Assembly (NCBI GenBank): GCA_023515745.1
Contig: JALECJ010000003.1
Coordinates: 898,478 to 962,477, forward strand
Reading direction: 5' to 3'
DNA length: 64,000 nucleotides
Origin: Amoeboaphelidium protococcarum
Taxonomy: Eukaryota > Aphelidiomycota > Aphelidea
The translations under genes and the position numbers were made by a program. Below the pieces are notes generated by a model. That model was given only the letters and a program-made list of their open reading frames with translations. It ran no database searches and was not told where the DNA came from. Numbering within the stretch: position 1 is the first letter of the stretch; the number at the start of each line of letters is the position of its first letter. Shown piece after piece: positions 46,587-59,055 of the stretch.

Positions 46587-47558
46587 TCATTTTGTTTAAC
46601 TTGACCGCCTCTCAATTTAAAATTAACCTTTTGCCAGGAGGAGCCGCTCAAGGATCAGAGAAATAGCTCTTGGAACGGTTACTAAAATATGAGAATCAGC
46701 ACAACTCGAGATAGCATTGAAGACATCTTGAGCAGGTAAATGTAGTTTATACGTTCGCTCACCCAACTTCCATCGTTCAACTATCGCAATGTATTATTGC
46801 AGTTCATCCGGAGCTACTGATATAGTCTTTGCCTCCAACATTTATACAATTTATCGTAAACTCTACTGCGACCGATCAGCAGAAGGCAACATCAGACGCT
46901 ATGGTTTCTACCGTTAAAGCATATAATGAGCAATACTTCGCGATTACGGCATAAAGTCCAGACCTTGAGCTTTCAACTTCCTTTCAACTATAATTGATGT
47001 GGAGTTATCAAGCATTTAAAGAGCGGAAGGCACCTTGTACCGTTCAGAATGATTTTACGGTTTAATAGGAAATACTTCCAACGATCGCGATTTGCCGGCC
47101 TATTAATGCTAATCATAATAATCTGCAACTACCAACTCTGACAAGTATGGAATACCAAGTACCAGCATAGGACTCAAGTTAGGCGTGTTGACGCGCATCG
47201 ACTCAATCTTGTCAGCTTTTTAGAGACATAACTTCTTAACAGATTGTTAATCGAATAACCTTCCATCTTTTAAAAACTCTTGATACACGCTATTTCATGA
47301 CTCTTTATAGTCTGTATTCTATTAATCGGTAGCATATGGAGCAAATATTAATTTTTGATTGCTGTCACTAGATAAGAGCTCTAACGCGCTCAATTGATGA
47401 TGCATTGAATAAGGACTAGCGGCGAGAGTTCCCAAGATGCTGATCTTGGAATTAGACTCTTTGTTGATAAACGTATTATTCACGCATCTCTTATACCATA
47501 ATTCTTCAATAGCGTCTATGCGCGGATTCACTTTAATCATTTTAATCTTCTTTAACAT
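46587..47558 (-). CDS. unrecognised protein with one in-frame TGA or a cryptic intron
   Basis: The frame from ATG 47558 to TGA 46587 has 323 sense codons with a single internal TGA (47297-47295, after DYKES and before NSVYQEFLKDG). Both sides look coding: the downstream 236 codons include PNLSPMLVLGIPYLSELVV and a regular scatter of TAR-Gln codons. A 90 nt GTGACA...TATCAAG intron (47368-47279) would remove the TGA in frame, though the donor is weak. Otherwise it is a TGG-to-TGA change, a selenocysteine or readthrough site, or two genes. I do not recognise the family; the basic N-terminus could be a mitochondrial presequence. Confidence 0.5.
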
Positions 47559-47739
47559 GGTCACTGCTGTGTTTTATATTGCTAATAATCTTTGCTTTAA
47601 TCTCTACGCTAATAATAATCTCGGCCAAAAAAAGGTGATAGATTTGGAAGATTCGTAAAGAATGCAAGAATTCATACTACATTAATCACTCAAATGGTTT
47701 TAACAAGCTACTGCTTAAGCAAATTCCGAACTTAAAGAT

Positions 47740-50592
47740 TCACTCAACTGATATTACAGCCTGCAAAGTAATGACATCACCTATAAATCTTAGCGGAGGT
47801 TCATCGACATTAACACCAGAGGTATCAATGCCAGACATTGCGACACGAGACACTGACGTTACTTTTACATTCTAACCGCGATATAGCAAGTCAGTATAAC
47901 GCTTGGCAATGTCTCTTTCATCACAAATGTCAACCTGCACCTACTGCACTGTCAGCAGAAGAGTCAATTAACTTTACTTGCGCTATTTTTATTCACTGTT
48001 CAGCAAACGAACTCCACAGTCACTATTCACCAGCTATTGCTCTTGTTGATTCATCCAGTTAACTTTATCACTGGCAGGTAAACTCACATTGTGAAATAAA
48101 ATCAGATCACTATTAACAAGTGTATCCTTCATAGATAGCATTTTGGATGTTAGATCATCTCGATTGGTATCGCTATCATCGTGAGTAAACTTGATATACA
48201 GAGTTGGATCTACTTGCGTAATGTCATCCAGAGGTTCATCAACGCCTCTGGCATCATCTTGAGACGTACGGCGGTGTAGTAAGATTTCGACCGCATTGCC
48301 TTCAGTGTGTTCAATAGCCATAGATCTGTCATTGAATATGAATGTTCTCAATGATTTCCTTCCATCAGATTGTTGACACTTAAAAGTTGACGCGCCAACA
48401 AACGGCACCATATTAGCCTCCAAATGATGCACATTCAACTTACGATCCACCAAGATGGATCCTTAATCCAAAGTTTACAAGGAGCAGCTAGAGCTATCAC
48501 TAACCTTGAAGCGGGACACCAATTCTTGATCCTAATTAAGCGGTCCCACCACGTTCTTCACCTCCAACATTTAAGCCTTGGCTTCATTCACTCCACTGTA
48601 CAATGTCAGTATCTAAGAGGCTGAATTAGAATACTTTATCTTCAACTGCTGGAACAGAGGTCCTTTTCTGATATACACTGAGGTGTACTGATTAAACAGC
48701 TAACGAGATTACCCACTTACTCTACTAATGTACGCACCTGCCTTTTATCCTTCACCGTGATAGCTTTCATAACTATGGAGAAAGAGTTCGACTTCAAATT
48801 GACGTCTGGCGGATAAGTCATCAACTTTCAGAGCCAATCTCTAGTCTTGTGTCACCAACTGGACCTTCAAGTATTCATTCTCAATAATGACATTGTTGGA
48901 ACTAAAAGCAATCTTCTTCCAATAAGGACTATGATCACTAGGTGGCTGCAGCAGATCACGATCATCACAGTCCAGATAATACTATTAAGTACTAAATGGG
49001 GAAATCTGTGCATGAAAAGCAACCAGTCCATCTCCCAGCTCTTAAACAGTCACTTCATTCTTAGTTCCATCTTTCACATGAGCCTTAATACAGTGCTGAA
49101 TCTCAACCACAGCTACAGCAGAACTTGCAATTTCAGATGGATTAAATACAACCAGTGGGACTTCAGTATCTTTTGCGCTTAAACTACCTTCTTCAAATAG
49201 AGTCTTCTTAATGTTTTGAGCAAGTAGTTGCCAATTCTGAACAAGAGCAGTAATGTACGACTATGAAACAAAGTCTTTGGCAGTTCCAGTGATACCATCA
49301 TGGTGTTGAACCTCAGCAATGGATTATCTGAACTGCACTAGAGCCTTCTTATCTAAATCAAGTCCACGAAGGAGTCCTTATAGCTGTAGGATTTGAGCAG
49401 ATTTATATCTAAGCTCAGCCTCTTAAACTGATCGTTTTAATGCAGGCTTTGAGGTGAAGTAACCGCTCCAGTAAGACAACTCATTATCAGCGTATGGGAA
49501 AAAATCACCTTTATAGCGCGTATAAGTAAGCTATTCAGCCGCAATAGCCTCAAAGTATTCACGCAATATACTCCATTTAAGCTGGATATCCTGATAGTTG
49601 TCATTAATATACGTGATCAGCTTATCCCAATTCTCAAACTGCACCTTGGCATTCAGGAACTCAAAATCATCACCAACCAATTGTAAGAAGTTTCTTCTGG
49701 AAGGATAATATAGAGATCTTTGGCGAAGGTGTCTCACAAGCTAATCAGCTTTATGACGCAACGTATCCTCATCTTCAATGGGCGGGGAATCTCGTTCGAA
49801 ATCGAATCCTTGAGGTGAATTATAATGGTTGTCCAAGTTGTGAGTTAGAACCTCAACTTAACGAATCCCAACAGGAGCCCACAAGAATTCCAACTAACCA
49901 CTCTCTTTCAACTATTCTCTGACCCCAACATGGATGCGATTGGTTATCAAAGTTTTCAGACCAAGACGCTGTGTCACAACAGGAGTAAAAGCCGAATGTC
50001 CAAATGGATCGATCTGAAACGCCACTAATGGTCGTACTTTCTCATACATGTCAGGAAACATTCGATATATCTCCTACTAACCCAGAACCATCTGATCAAT
50101 GACAGCATTACCTGTAGTACATCCTTCATCGTGCATCACCCAGCCACCATTCACGAACTCTAGGATCTCTTCTCTCAGAAACCGTTTCACCCAATCTTGT
50201 TTCTCACGCGAAACCTCTTTGTACCAACGCTGGAAGAACGCCTGCTCCACAATGATAAACTTTCTTATTGGGTGGGCTTTCTTGCTGGGCTGCTCATTCA
50301 TGTCTGAGTTAGATTCATACGATTCAATTAGGCAATCCAGTACATTATCATATATATGCTTCACGCGTTCTTCATAATACTAATCTTTAGTTCTCAGCCA
50401 ACCGACATCTTGATGACTGTGAGCAACCAAATGAACGGTCAGCACTTCTGTATCAGGGTGATGGAATGTATATTTATACTCGGCCTATTGCACTTTAAAC
50501 AATGGAGGAATGTAATTGCATAAAACATGCTACCACACAACTAAAGCTAATAAGACAACAACTCTCCGCCACAGATGGTAAGAACTCATCAT
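47740..50592 (-). CDS. GH38 lysosomal/vacuolar-type alpha-mannosidase
   Basis: A single exon of 950 residues. An N-terminal hydrophobic segment (VVVLLALVVWQHVL) acts as signal peptide or anchor. The catalytic domain has HSHQDVGW (zinc ligands His60 and Asp62), FQIDPFGHS with nucleophile Asp195, and VQHHDGITGT with zinc ligand His431. These positions are within a few residues or tens of residues of human lysosomal MAN2B1, and the HDEGCTT stretch fits that group. It would trim alpha-mannosides of glycoproteins in the vacuole, and Vps10 is a plausible sorting receptor (inference). The C-terminal beta domains are complete to the TGA. Confidence 0.93.
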
Positions 50593-50703
50593 GTAACGCT
50601 TTCGACAGAAGAATGCGGTGAAACGAAAGTTTAAAACACTAATGGGAAACGAAGAACTTAACGCAAATCTAATTCTATCTACTGTATTACAACTCAATCA
50701 CAT

Positions 50704-51351
50704 TCATTGCGATGACTGGGGAATGTTGACGTCAATGTCGGTGATGCGAAGAGTCGTCAAATGATCGCGATAACTGCGCTTTCGCCATTTCCTATCTCCG
50801 GGACCTTGGCCGACTCTACGCCTATATGTGATGTATTTAGCTGACAGAGTGTGCTCCAATACCATAGCTTTAACAATACAATTCTCAGATGGCACCAGAG
50901 GTTAGCCTTTCAGAAAATAATCTCGCGTGCCAATCTCACGAATACGCGTAAGTAGTAACTCGTCACCAACCTTGGTGTGCTTGAGACGTTTAGTGATGAC
51001 GATATCATTCTTGAGTACGGAGAATGGCTTTTGATTGATTTCCACCGTGGCATACATGGCCGATTGTGCCTAAGTACTAACAGGAGAGGTGACAAGACTT
51101 TAAGCCTATTATTTAATTTTAAAGAGAGCTTCAAGTGTAGACTCTGTCAATTTAGATTACGAGGCTGACTATAAATGATCTTGTTCTTTTATCACAATAT
51201 TATTTGGTCTTTAATTACTATTTCGCGTCTTATAAATTTTAGATAGATTCTCAGCATCAGCCTAGCTAAGTGCCGGCTTCCACACTTTCTATGGGTACTC
51301 TGGCGACCTATAGAGCCTTTTAGAAATAATTTATCGAACAGCGGTTAGCAT
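50704..51351 (-). CDS. MRPL21: mitochondrial ribosomal protein bL21m
   Basis: Exons 51351-51219 and 51143-50704 with a 75 nt GTAATT...GACAG intron give 190 residues. A nearer AG (TTTATAG) would shift frame into TGA, so the later acceptor is chosen. A basic presequence (MLTAVRQIISKRLYRSPEYP) and an 80-residue N-terminal extension precede the bL21 domain: MYATVEINQKPFSVLKND, VGDELLLTRI, PLVPSENCIVKAMVLEH and YRRRVGQGPGDRKWRKRSYR, then LRITDI. It is a large-subunit protein of the mitochondrial ribosome. It is divergent from ATP1. Confidence 0.87.
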
Positions 51352-51848
51352 TTTATTATACGTAATACTTCTCCTATTGTTAAGACTCTACGTAAGACGA
51401 TACGATTAGCTCTATTTATCGAGCCACAACAATAAGGAGAGCACTGAAATGACGCGTGTGACTAAGGTTAAGGCGAAATCTGTGTTGATCGCTAATCTTT
51501 GTTGAACAATCAGAAAAATTATATGCGCGCGTTATTGCAGTGCAAGTAGTCGACGAGAGAGAGCGACGAGAGGAGAAAAAAAGAGAGAGCAACTTTACAT
51601 CAACAGCCGCGAACGACGTGACGAGAAACTTCAACGACCGCCCGATTCTTCCCACTAAAAGAAATGAGAGAGAGAAAGAGCACGCACCGAACAAGGCAAA
51701 GTCAATCGCTCTCGCAAAAACTTTCCGCCTTCGCACATTCCTCTGCAGAGCGCTGTTCTTTCACTCATCACCTTCTTTCTTCCTACTTATTACTACATAG
51801 AGAGATCAATTACAACTTTATCTTTTAACGTATCACACAATATACAGA
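51352..51848. promoter_or_regulatory. divergent promoter region MRPL21/ATP1
   Basis: This 497 bp region is shared by two nuclear genes for mitochondrial proteins. It contains a strong purine tract on the plus strand (about 51548-51590, GA-rich) and a CT-rich tract (about 51757-51790) just upstream of ATP1, a common feature of strongly expressed fungal genes. An ACGCGT lies at about 51451-51456. No ORF here is credible. Confidence 0.45.
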
Positions 51849-53607
51849 ATGTTAAAGATTGGTAGACCATTGGCGAGACTGACTGCAGTCTCTTAGAACG
51901 TAAGATTCCGTTATGAAGACTATTTATTTATCAACTTCCCCTCCCGCCTTAAATGTGTGTGTAGAACTCTGCTATCGTCATGAAGCGCAACTTGGGAAGC
52001 ACTTCCGTGGTTATGGCCAAGGCTGGTGCAAGTGAAGTTACCTCTATTCTGGAGGAGCGTATCTTGGGCGCAAACAAGAACGTTGATCTGCAAGAGACTG
52101 GTCGCGTTCTGTCCATCGGTGACGGTATCGCTCGTGTGTACGGTCTACGTAATGTCCAAGCTGAGGAGATGGTGGAATTCTCCAGCGGTGTGCAGGTAAG
52201 AATTGGTATGGCATTGTATTGAACATTTTCATTATCGCTATAAACTTGTAGGGTATGGCTTTGAACTTGGAAGCTGACAATGTCGGTATTGTGGTCTTTG
52301 GTAATGATCGTCAGATCAAGGAAGGTGACACTGTGAAGCGTACCGGTAACATTGTGGACGTTCCATAAGGTGTGGGTCTGCTCGGACGTGTTGTTGATGC
52401 TCTTGGTAATCCTATCGATGGTAAGGGTCCTATCCAGAATGTGAAGCGTGCGCGTGTGCAAGTCAAGGCTCCTGGTATTATCCCTCGTCAGTCTGTGAAC
52501 GAGCCTATGCAGACCGGTATCAAGTGTATCGACTCCATGGTGCCTATTGGTCGTGGTCAGCGTGAGTTGATTATTGGCGATCGTCAGACTGGTAAGACTG
52601 CCGTTGCTCTGGATACCATCATCAACCAGAAGAGATGGAACGATGGTAATGATGAGAGCAGAAAGCTGTACTGTGTCTACGTCGCTGTCGGTCAAAAGAG
52701 ATCCACCGTGGCTCAGTTTGTGCAGACTCTGGAGCAGTACGATGCTCTGAAGTATTCTATTGTCGTGGCTGCTACTGCTAGTGAGGCTGCTCCATTGCAG
52801 TTCTTGGCTCCTTACTCTGGATGTACCATGGGTGAGCACTTCCGTGATAATGGTAAGCATGCACTGATCATCTATGATGACTTGTCCAAACAGGCCGTGG
52901 CTTATCGTCAAATGTCTCTGCTGCTGCGTCGTCCACCAGGTAGAGAAGCTTATCCTGGTGATGTTTTCTACTTGCACAGCCGTCTGTTGGAGCGTGCTGC
53001 TAAGATGAACGTCAAGTTTGGTGGTGGTAGTCTGACTGCTCTGCCTATCATTGAGACTCAGGGTGGTGACGTGTCTGCTTACATTCCTACCAACGTGATT
53101 AGTATCACTGATGGTCAGATTTTCTTGGAAGCTGAGCTGTTCTTTAAGGGTGTGCGTCCGGCTATTAACGTTGGTCTTTCCGTGTCCCGTGTCGGTTCTG
53201 CTGCCCAGATTAAAGCTATGAAGTAGGTTGCCGGTTCGCTGAAGCTTTTCTTGGCTCAGTATCGTGAAGTTGCTGCATTTGCACAGTTTGGTTCTGATCT
53301 GGATGCTTCCACTTAGTTTACTCTGAACCGTGGTGCTCGTTTGACTGAGCTCTTGAAGCAGAAGCAGTACAGCCCTCTACCTGTTGAGGAGTAGGTGGTC
53401 ATCATCTATGCTGGTGTCAATGGTTTCTTGGATAAGCTGCCAGTGAACAAGGTTGGCGAGTTCGAGAAGGCTATCATTCCATTTGTGAAGAGCCAGTACC
53501 CAGAGTTGATTGACGGTATCAAGAAGGATGGTAAGATTAGCGATGACATGAACAAGAAGTTGAAGGATACCATCATGCCAAACTTTCTTAAGACTTTTGC
53601 TGCTTGA
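51849..53607 (+). CDS. ATP1: mitochondrial F1 ATP synthase subunit alpha
   Basis: Exons 51849-51899, 51965-52195 and 52252-53607, with 65 and 56 nt GT-AG introns in phase 0, give 545 residues, the length of yeast Atp1. A presequence ([16 protein letters not shown]) precedes the F1 alpha sequence: [32 protein letters not shown], the P-loop GDRQTGKT (about 204), [19 protein letters not shown] and [17 protein letters not shown]. In the C-terminal domain three TAG codons (53224, 53314, 53392) sit at glutamines of the mitochondrial protein: KAMKQVAG, DASTQ and VEEQVV. TAA at 52366 encodes Gln in VDVPQG. Strong codon bias elsewhere suggests high expression. Confidence 0.98.
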
Positions 53608-53744
53608 GCAGATGGAGTGATATGTTGGTTGGATGAGAATGTCATTATTTGATATATCATCCCACCATGGAACAATTTGAGCCAATGAAAGAATAAAGCA
53701 ACGATTGAAACTTGAAATTTTACATCATTCTATTTAAAGTCACT

Positions 53745-55622
53745 TCAGTTTTTGTTAAATCGCTTCTTGGCCGCAGGTCGGATGTTGTTCTGTTCAGATG
53801 TCATCAACTTGGACGTTGTCTGAGATGCGGGGATGGTAATACCATCTGCAGTAGAAGACACATGATTCTAGAGATCCTGAGCTGCTTCTTATTACTTTAT
53901 CGCGTGACCATTATCAGACAATTAATCAGTGTCAGCAAACAGCTACACTAAAAGATGATCTATGGCGGTATAAATCACAGCCTTATTAAGTTACTTATGA
54001 GATGTTGCCTGCACCAGAGTTGAGATTGCTCCATCGACAACTTCCGCGCCTAATGCATCGACTAAATGAATCTTATCCAACAGCCTCCTAAGTGCCTTCA
54101 GAGCTTAATCCAAAATCTGTGCTTTATCCTGCTCAGTTCGCGGCACCAATGGAGATCCCCATTTCTGATCTGGCCATAGCGATTATTCCAAGAGGCGAAT
54201 GACGAACGAGATGCTCTTGTCACTGAGGCTTTTAGATATCCCTGAACGAATCATATTCCGAATAGCCGGACCAAACATGAACCAAACGTACGGCCTATAT
54301 ACAATCATAAACAGAGTCCAAGGTACTGCATAGTACGTGTCTAGTTTGAATAAAGAAGCGATAAAATTCCAAAATTAATCATCAATCTGAGGCTGCAAGA
54401 GTGAGCGATGACTTTGTTAAGTAGGAGCAGAAGAACGGGAGGATAATGTAGAGGAGCCTTATCCAGAGGTGGTAGATTGTGTAGGCCTTAATAGAAACTC
54501 TGAAAAGAGTCTTTTTATAAACTAGACTGTCCATATCAGTACCAACATTGGCAGTGAGGTATTAGGAGGAGTTGGAGATGAAGCAACGAGATCTTGTTCA
54601 AAACTCTTATCTGGCGATATATCCGGTAATAACTACTTAGGATTGCTAACCAGCTTAGTTTCCACAGGAATTGATTAAGTTTAAATCTGATTCCTTTAAA
54701 TAACTGTAAACTTCTTGCCATTACTGTTGGAGGATAATGAGGCGTCCCCATTGCCACCGGTAGCTTAATGATTAACATCCGTCATATCCTTTGACCGCCT
54801 GACTTTAATCGCACTTTACACACCACCATGCAAATGAGTTTTAATATCAGATACGTATGTAAGCTAAACTTCACTACTAGACTTTTTATGACCAACTGTC
54901 CGCTTCTTATGGCCATTATTACCAGTATTACTGTTAACATTAAGGTTACTATTAGAGGGGATTTTATTCAGTTGTGGATTAGACTGCACCCGCTACTTTA
55001 ATCTATACATCAAATCTTAATCCTCAACCTTTACTATAAAATCGCAAATATTAAGAACCACCTCATGCAGAAATGTGGGATCTGATATCCTTTCGAAAAT
55101 CTGTAGTAGAACACTCCGCAATATCTCCAAGAGTAATTACTATGTCAAATTTGACGCTTAACCAAATACCCGAACTAGAGTAAACTAAATCAATTTAGTG
55201 ATCAACAAAGACTCTTTACCTCTATCGTCAATGCCCTGTATAGATGGATGTTATCGCACCAAGTACTATCTAACAAATACAGATTCACTCACACCATCTC
55301 GCCGTTCCAGGTCATATAGACTTCTCTGTGCATCTCTAAAATCTTGCAAATGTTTATTCAAAATCTTAAATAAATCGTAGCATATAATCCTATCCCAATC
55401 AACATTCTAAGCCTTTGACTCGATGGTAGAGCAGATCTGAGCAAGAGCCTTCATCAGATCTTGACTAAATTCATACTCTGCCGGACACAGCCATAAATAC
55501 CAAGTTTCAATGAAATCTCTCTTGAATAACGAAAGAATGGACCTCAAAGCCGCATCTGTCAATGGATGCCCAGGTGTAAATTAATACAAATTCAATTATT
55601 ACTATTATTATGAGGAGGACAT
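53745..55622 (-). CDS. PXA-domain (sorting-nexin-associated) protein
   Basis: A single exon of 625 residues. It starts MSSS followed by five Gln written TAA TAA TAG TAA TAA. The PXA domain (about 18-200) begins GHPLTDAALRSILSLFKRDF and IETWYLWLCP, as in the SNX13/SNX25/Mdm1 group. A basic Asn/Ser-rich linker follows, then a C-terminal helical region (VPWTLFMIVYRPYVWFMFGP, SFVIRLLEQSLWP) resembling the nexin-C part. No PX or RGS domain is seen between them. A role at endosome/ER-vacuole membranes is likely from the family, not proven. Confidence 0.7.
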
Positions 55623-55850
55623 TGTATTAGATAAACCCCGCCTTTTGCACTAGTATTAGAGATATTAATTAACGAGGAATGAAAGGGCGAGAGAAATCTC
55701 AATGAACGAACGAACGACGAAAAGAGAAAATACGGCGATGAAACGCACCTCATGATCGATCTGCTCTGTTAATCTGCATTCAGTAGTAAGGTACACGGTA
55801 TAGCCGCAATACTGTACTCATATTTTTATTATTATAATTCTTATTAAATC

Positions 55851-57830
55851 TCAATTACCAACCATCTCATTGTTTTCAAGTTCAATCGCAATCTTTTACG
55901 CCTTCTGCTTTCTAAAGTGCCTCGTCATCTCTGGATCAAATCCCTTGGCCTGATTACCGTAGACAGCCCAGTCTGGAGTTGGTGCCACGTAGTCCAGAGA
56001 GTCAAATGGGACGCCAGATTAGATCAAATCATGGAATCTATCATAATCGATCCACGTATGCCATTTATCGTCGATATAAAACTTCTTATGCGCCACAAGC
56101 ACTGAGCATGAGTGTTCATGTTCACACGCAATCTCGTACTCAATATCAAATCCCAATTCGGCAATCAGCTTCTTCACAAAATCAACCACTTCATGCTGAT
56201 ACGGAACATTTGACATTCTAATAGGGGACGAGGCACTGAATCCACAGAAAGTCACGCCCTTCACCTCTATGAAATCCGGCTATCCTCTTCTGATCAGATC
56301 GCAATAATGAGACAAGTCTTCCGTGTTGTAATCCTTAACTAGTGTCAAACGGTACACAGTTCTCTGACCTTTATCCCTAATGGCATCCAGCGACCCGACA
56401 AATCTCTCCCAAAAGTCTTCAAACAGTGGACGGTCAATCTTCTTCAGAGACTCTTTGGTGGCAGCATCGACGCTGACATACAGCTGAGTAACGGGAGATA
56501 AGTTGGTAATCATTTCAGGAAATTGGGCATTGGTCACTAGGAAACTGGAGATGCGTCGAGCATGCAACATCTCAACAAACTCATTGATGTGCGGATACAT
56601 GATGGGTTCACCGACGAGGGATAGTGCACAATGCCTGATATCGAAAGCTTCCTTCATGCGATCCTCTTGTACACCGGGAACTCCCTTCAATTGCTTTATC
56701 ATTGAGTAGTGACCATCAATGGCACCATCAAGAACACTTTTAGGATCATCAATCTTCCATCGCCATGTCGTACCGACAGGATTAGTGTGATGTCTCCAGC
56801 AGAAGACACACTTGTTAGCGCAAGCAAGAGACGGTGTAGTCTCCATACACTGGTGGGACGCAATTCCGTAAAACGTATGCTTATAACAACCACCTCTACC
56901 TCTCAACATACTTTTGGTCCATCTGCAGATCTTTACACCTGAATGAGATCCAACTATTTTATATCCCTACTTGGTCAACGACTTGTGCAGCATTGGATTG
57001 ACCATTTCACGAGGAGTATTACCAGCGGCTTAATTCCTGGACTCTCCATAGTTGCCAACATCTTCTAAATCCATTACATCGCCTGCACCATCACCCTCTT
57101 CTTAGTCCTCCTCTTCATCAGATACAATAGCTTGTTCTTCATTCTACTGCTAGCCATCGGGCACAACACTACCACTCAAAGCCAATACCAATCCTTCAGA
57201 CCAAACATCAAAATCTTAAGCGATATTATACGCAAAATCACCTAGACCAGTAATTGCAATTTTTTGTGCTCCAAGACTAGCCAAATTAAAATCGACGCGT
57301 TTTGCCACAGCATTAAAGTTCTACTTATAATCAGAGTGACCAAGACCGAATACGGCATACTCCAGTCCTTTCAGTTCATCTCTGCTCACCCTGAAATCAT
57401 TTTTGAAGTCATCTAGCCACTAGTAAAATAAGGATGCATTATCAGGGGGAGTTCCATTCTCGTATGTGGGAATAATGATGATCATCTTCATTGCAAGTCT
57501 GCTACTTTGACGCGTCAGAACGTCATCATCAAACTTGGATAGGTTCATAACATTGATGTCAATATCAGGCATCACCTTTTCAATCTTTTGCTTCAATGCC
57601 AGTGAAAACTCTTTAGCAGCAAAAGTCTGCGTACCATACCATATTTAGATTGATTTCTTAGTGGAAATCTCAATTTCATCTCGAACATCCAGATCTTCCA
57701 TCACTACATCTCCTACATCTGACGAGTTCTTAATTTCTCTGCCAGAGGACGCGTCTTTCACGCTCTATAAATAGAACTGAACGGCCAATAATAGTATGGT
57801 CAATACTATTACCACAAATTCTACAACCAT
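55851..57830 (-). CDS. TYW1: TYW1, wybutosine radical-SAM tricyclic enzyme
   Basis: A single exon of 659 residues. An N-terminal membrane anchor (MVVEFVVIVLTILLLAVQF) is followed by a flavodoxin-like domain at about 50-225 (IWYGTQTFAAKEF, YAVFGLGHSDY), an acidic linker, and the radical-SAM domain with CANKCVFC (Cys337, Cys341, Cys344). Other family stretches are HHTNPVGTTWRWKIDDP, SLVGEPIMYPHINEF and TPDWAVYG. It makes imidazoline-ring 4-demethylwyosine at G37 of tRNA-Phe. With KAE1 this is the second anticodon-loop modification gene here. Confidence 0.96.
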
Positions 57831-58056
57831 CCCTCTATCTCTCTGTCTTTATTGTCCAATTCGAAAAAATTAAATTTCTCGCTGTAGAACGTTGATAACG
57901 CAATTTGAGTGTTTTAACGCGCGTCGTTTGTAGAAATTAGAGTCAAGTACAGACCAACAAAATGAGTGCGACAAACAAAAAAGTCTGACAGAATATTGTA
58001 GGAACAAAATGTTTTATAAAATTAAAGTGGTATTGTACATTGCTTAGTATACATAT

Positions 58057-58719
58057 TCAGTCTTAATTTAGACAAACAGAGGGGATGCCAAATACATAGT
58101 CATCATCGAGATCATCAAAATTAGGCACATAACAGTCATAATCAGTCACTATTGTAATTTCAGTCTGCAGGAGAAGCAGTTTCAGCGACAGGCGATAAGG
58201 CGCGTTCCTGACCAGAGTTTTCTGAGCAACGTTGCAATCGCGAGGATCTAGCTGGGATTTGTACGGCTGATTCTGATAAGTGGCTTAAATCAGAACGCGT
58301 CCCAATTCTGTTTCAACCGCCTTCTCCGTTCTCCACGTCCACACCTGGACCGGGCGTGTCTGCCTGTGTCGTTTCACGTATTCCCTCCCAGCGTACTTGA
58401 AATCTGACAAGTTCAAATCAAGTCTGTCCTTCTCTTCAGACGGTAAGTGAAACACTTCACAATCTCCTACGGTAAGATCTGCAACGTACATGGTGTCATT
58501 AATCTGCAGTTGTTTCATCATGTGCCAATCATACTTCTCACCCTGCAGATACATTCGCGACATTCTCTTCTCACCATTGCCATCTTGACCAAAATCTTTA
58601 AACAGAGTGCCACTTGCTTGAGTATTAACGGGAGACGAAGGGTCACCACTCACTATAGTCACTGCTTCAAAATCCAATCTATATTGATTCTGAAGGCTCA
58701 GATTGTCAATCACCATCAT
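58057..58719 (-). CDS. unrecognised 220-residue protein
   Basis: A single exon of 220 residues ending NQD-TGA. The sequence alternates polar and hydrophobic residues (YRLDFEAVTIVSGD, RMSRMYLQGEKYDWHMMKQL, DTMYVADLTVGDCEVF), suggesting a beta-rich globular fold, perhaps of lipid-binding type. An amphipathic C-terminal part (YRLSLKLLLLQTEITIV) precedes an acidic tail. There is no signal peptide or membrane span. I recognise no family. The start is the first of two adjacent ATGs. It lies head-to-head with CWC15, 336 bp apart. Confidence 0.55.
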
Positions 58720-59055
58720 TGCCAGCGAGAGCAGTTATTTAACATACATACTTGATAAAAGGATGATTTAATTTCCGGGAAGATTTTTGATTTTTTAAAC
58801 AGGATAGTTGAAGATTGTAGAGTAAAATGGAAAGTTGCGACGATGAGGTGGCGTTTTATGCGCGCTGATGAGTGTGGACTTTGAAGTTGCACGTCCACGT
58901 TTGATTGAGCGATTTGGAGCCGAAGGAGACAGACGCGCTCGTTGTTTCCTCATACTTCCGACTTTTTCGTTTCGTCTATGATACACTTTCTTTTATTCAT
59001 TTTCTCCATTTAGTCGAATTGACAGACATTCTTGTAGATAAATAATACTTTTGGG
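58720..59055. other. divergent intergenic region upstream of CWC15
   Basis: 336 bp between the starts of the unknown gene at 58057-58719 and CWC15. It contains a pyrimidine-rich run at about 58969-59000 just before CWC15. No gene is seen. Confidence 0.3.

Noticed and set aside
51540-51800. An Arg/Glu-rich frame in the MRPL21/ATP1 spacer.
   Set aside because: It is the translation of a purine-rich promoter tract and resembles no protein.
51949-52977. A 342-codon open frame on the minus strand opposite ATP1.
   Set aside because: It is antisense to conserved ATP1 exons and arises from the strong codon bias of that gene; the product has no domain character.
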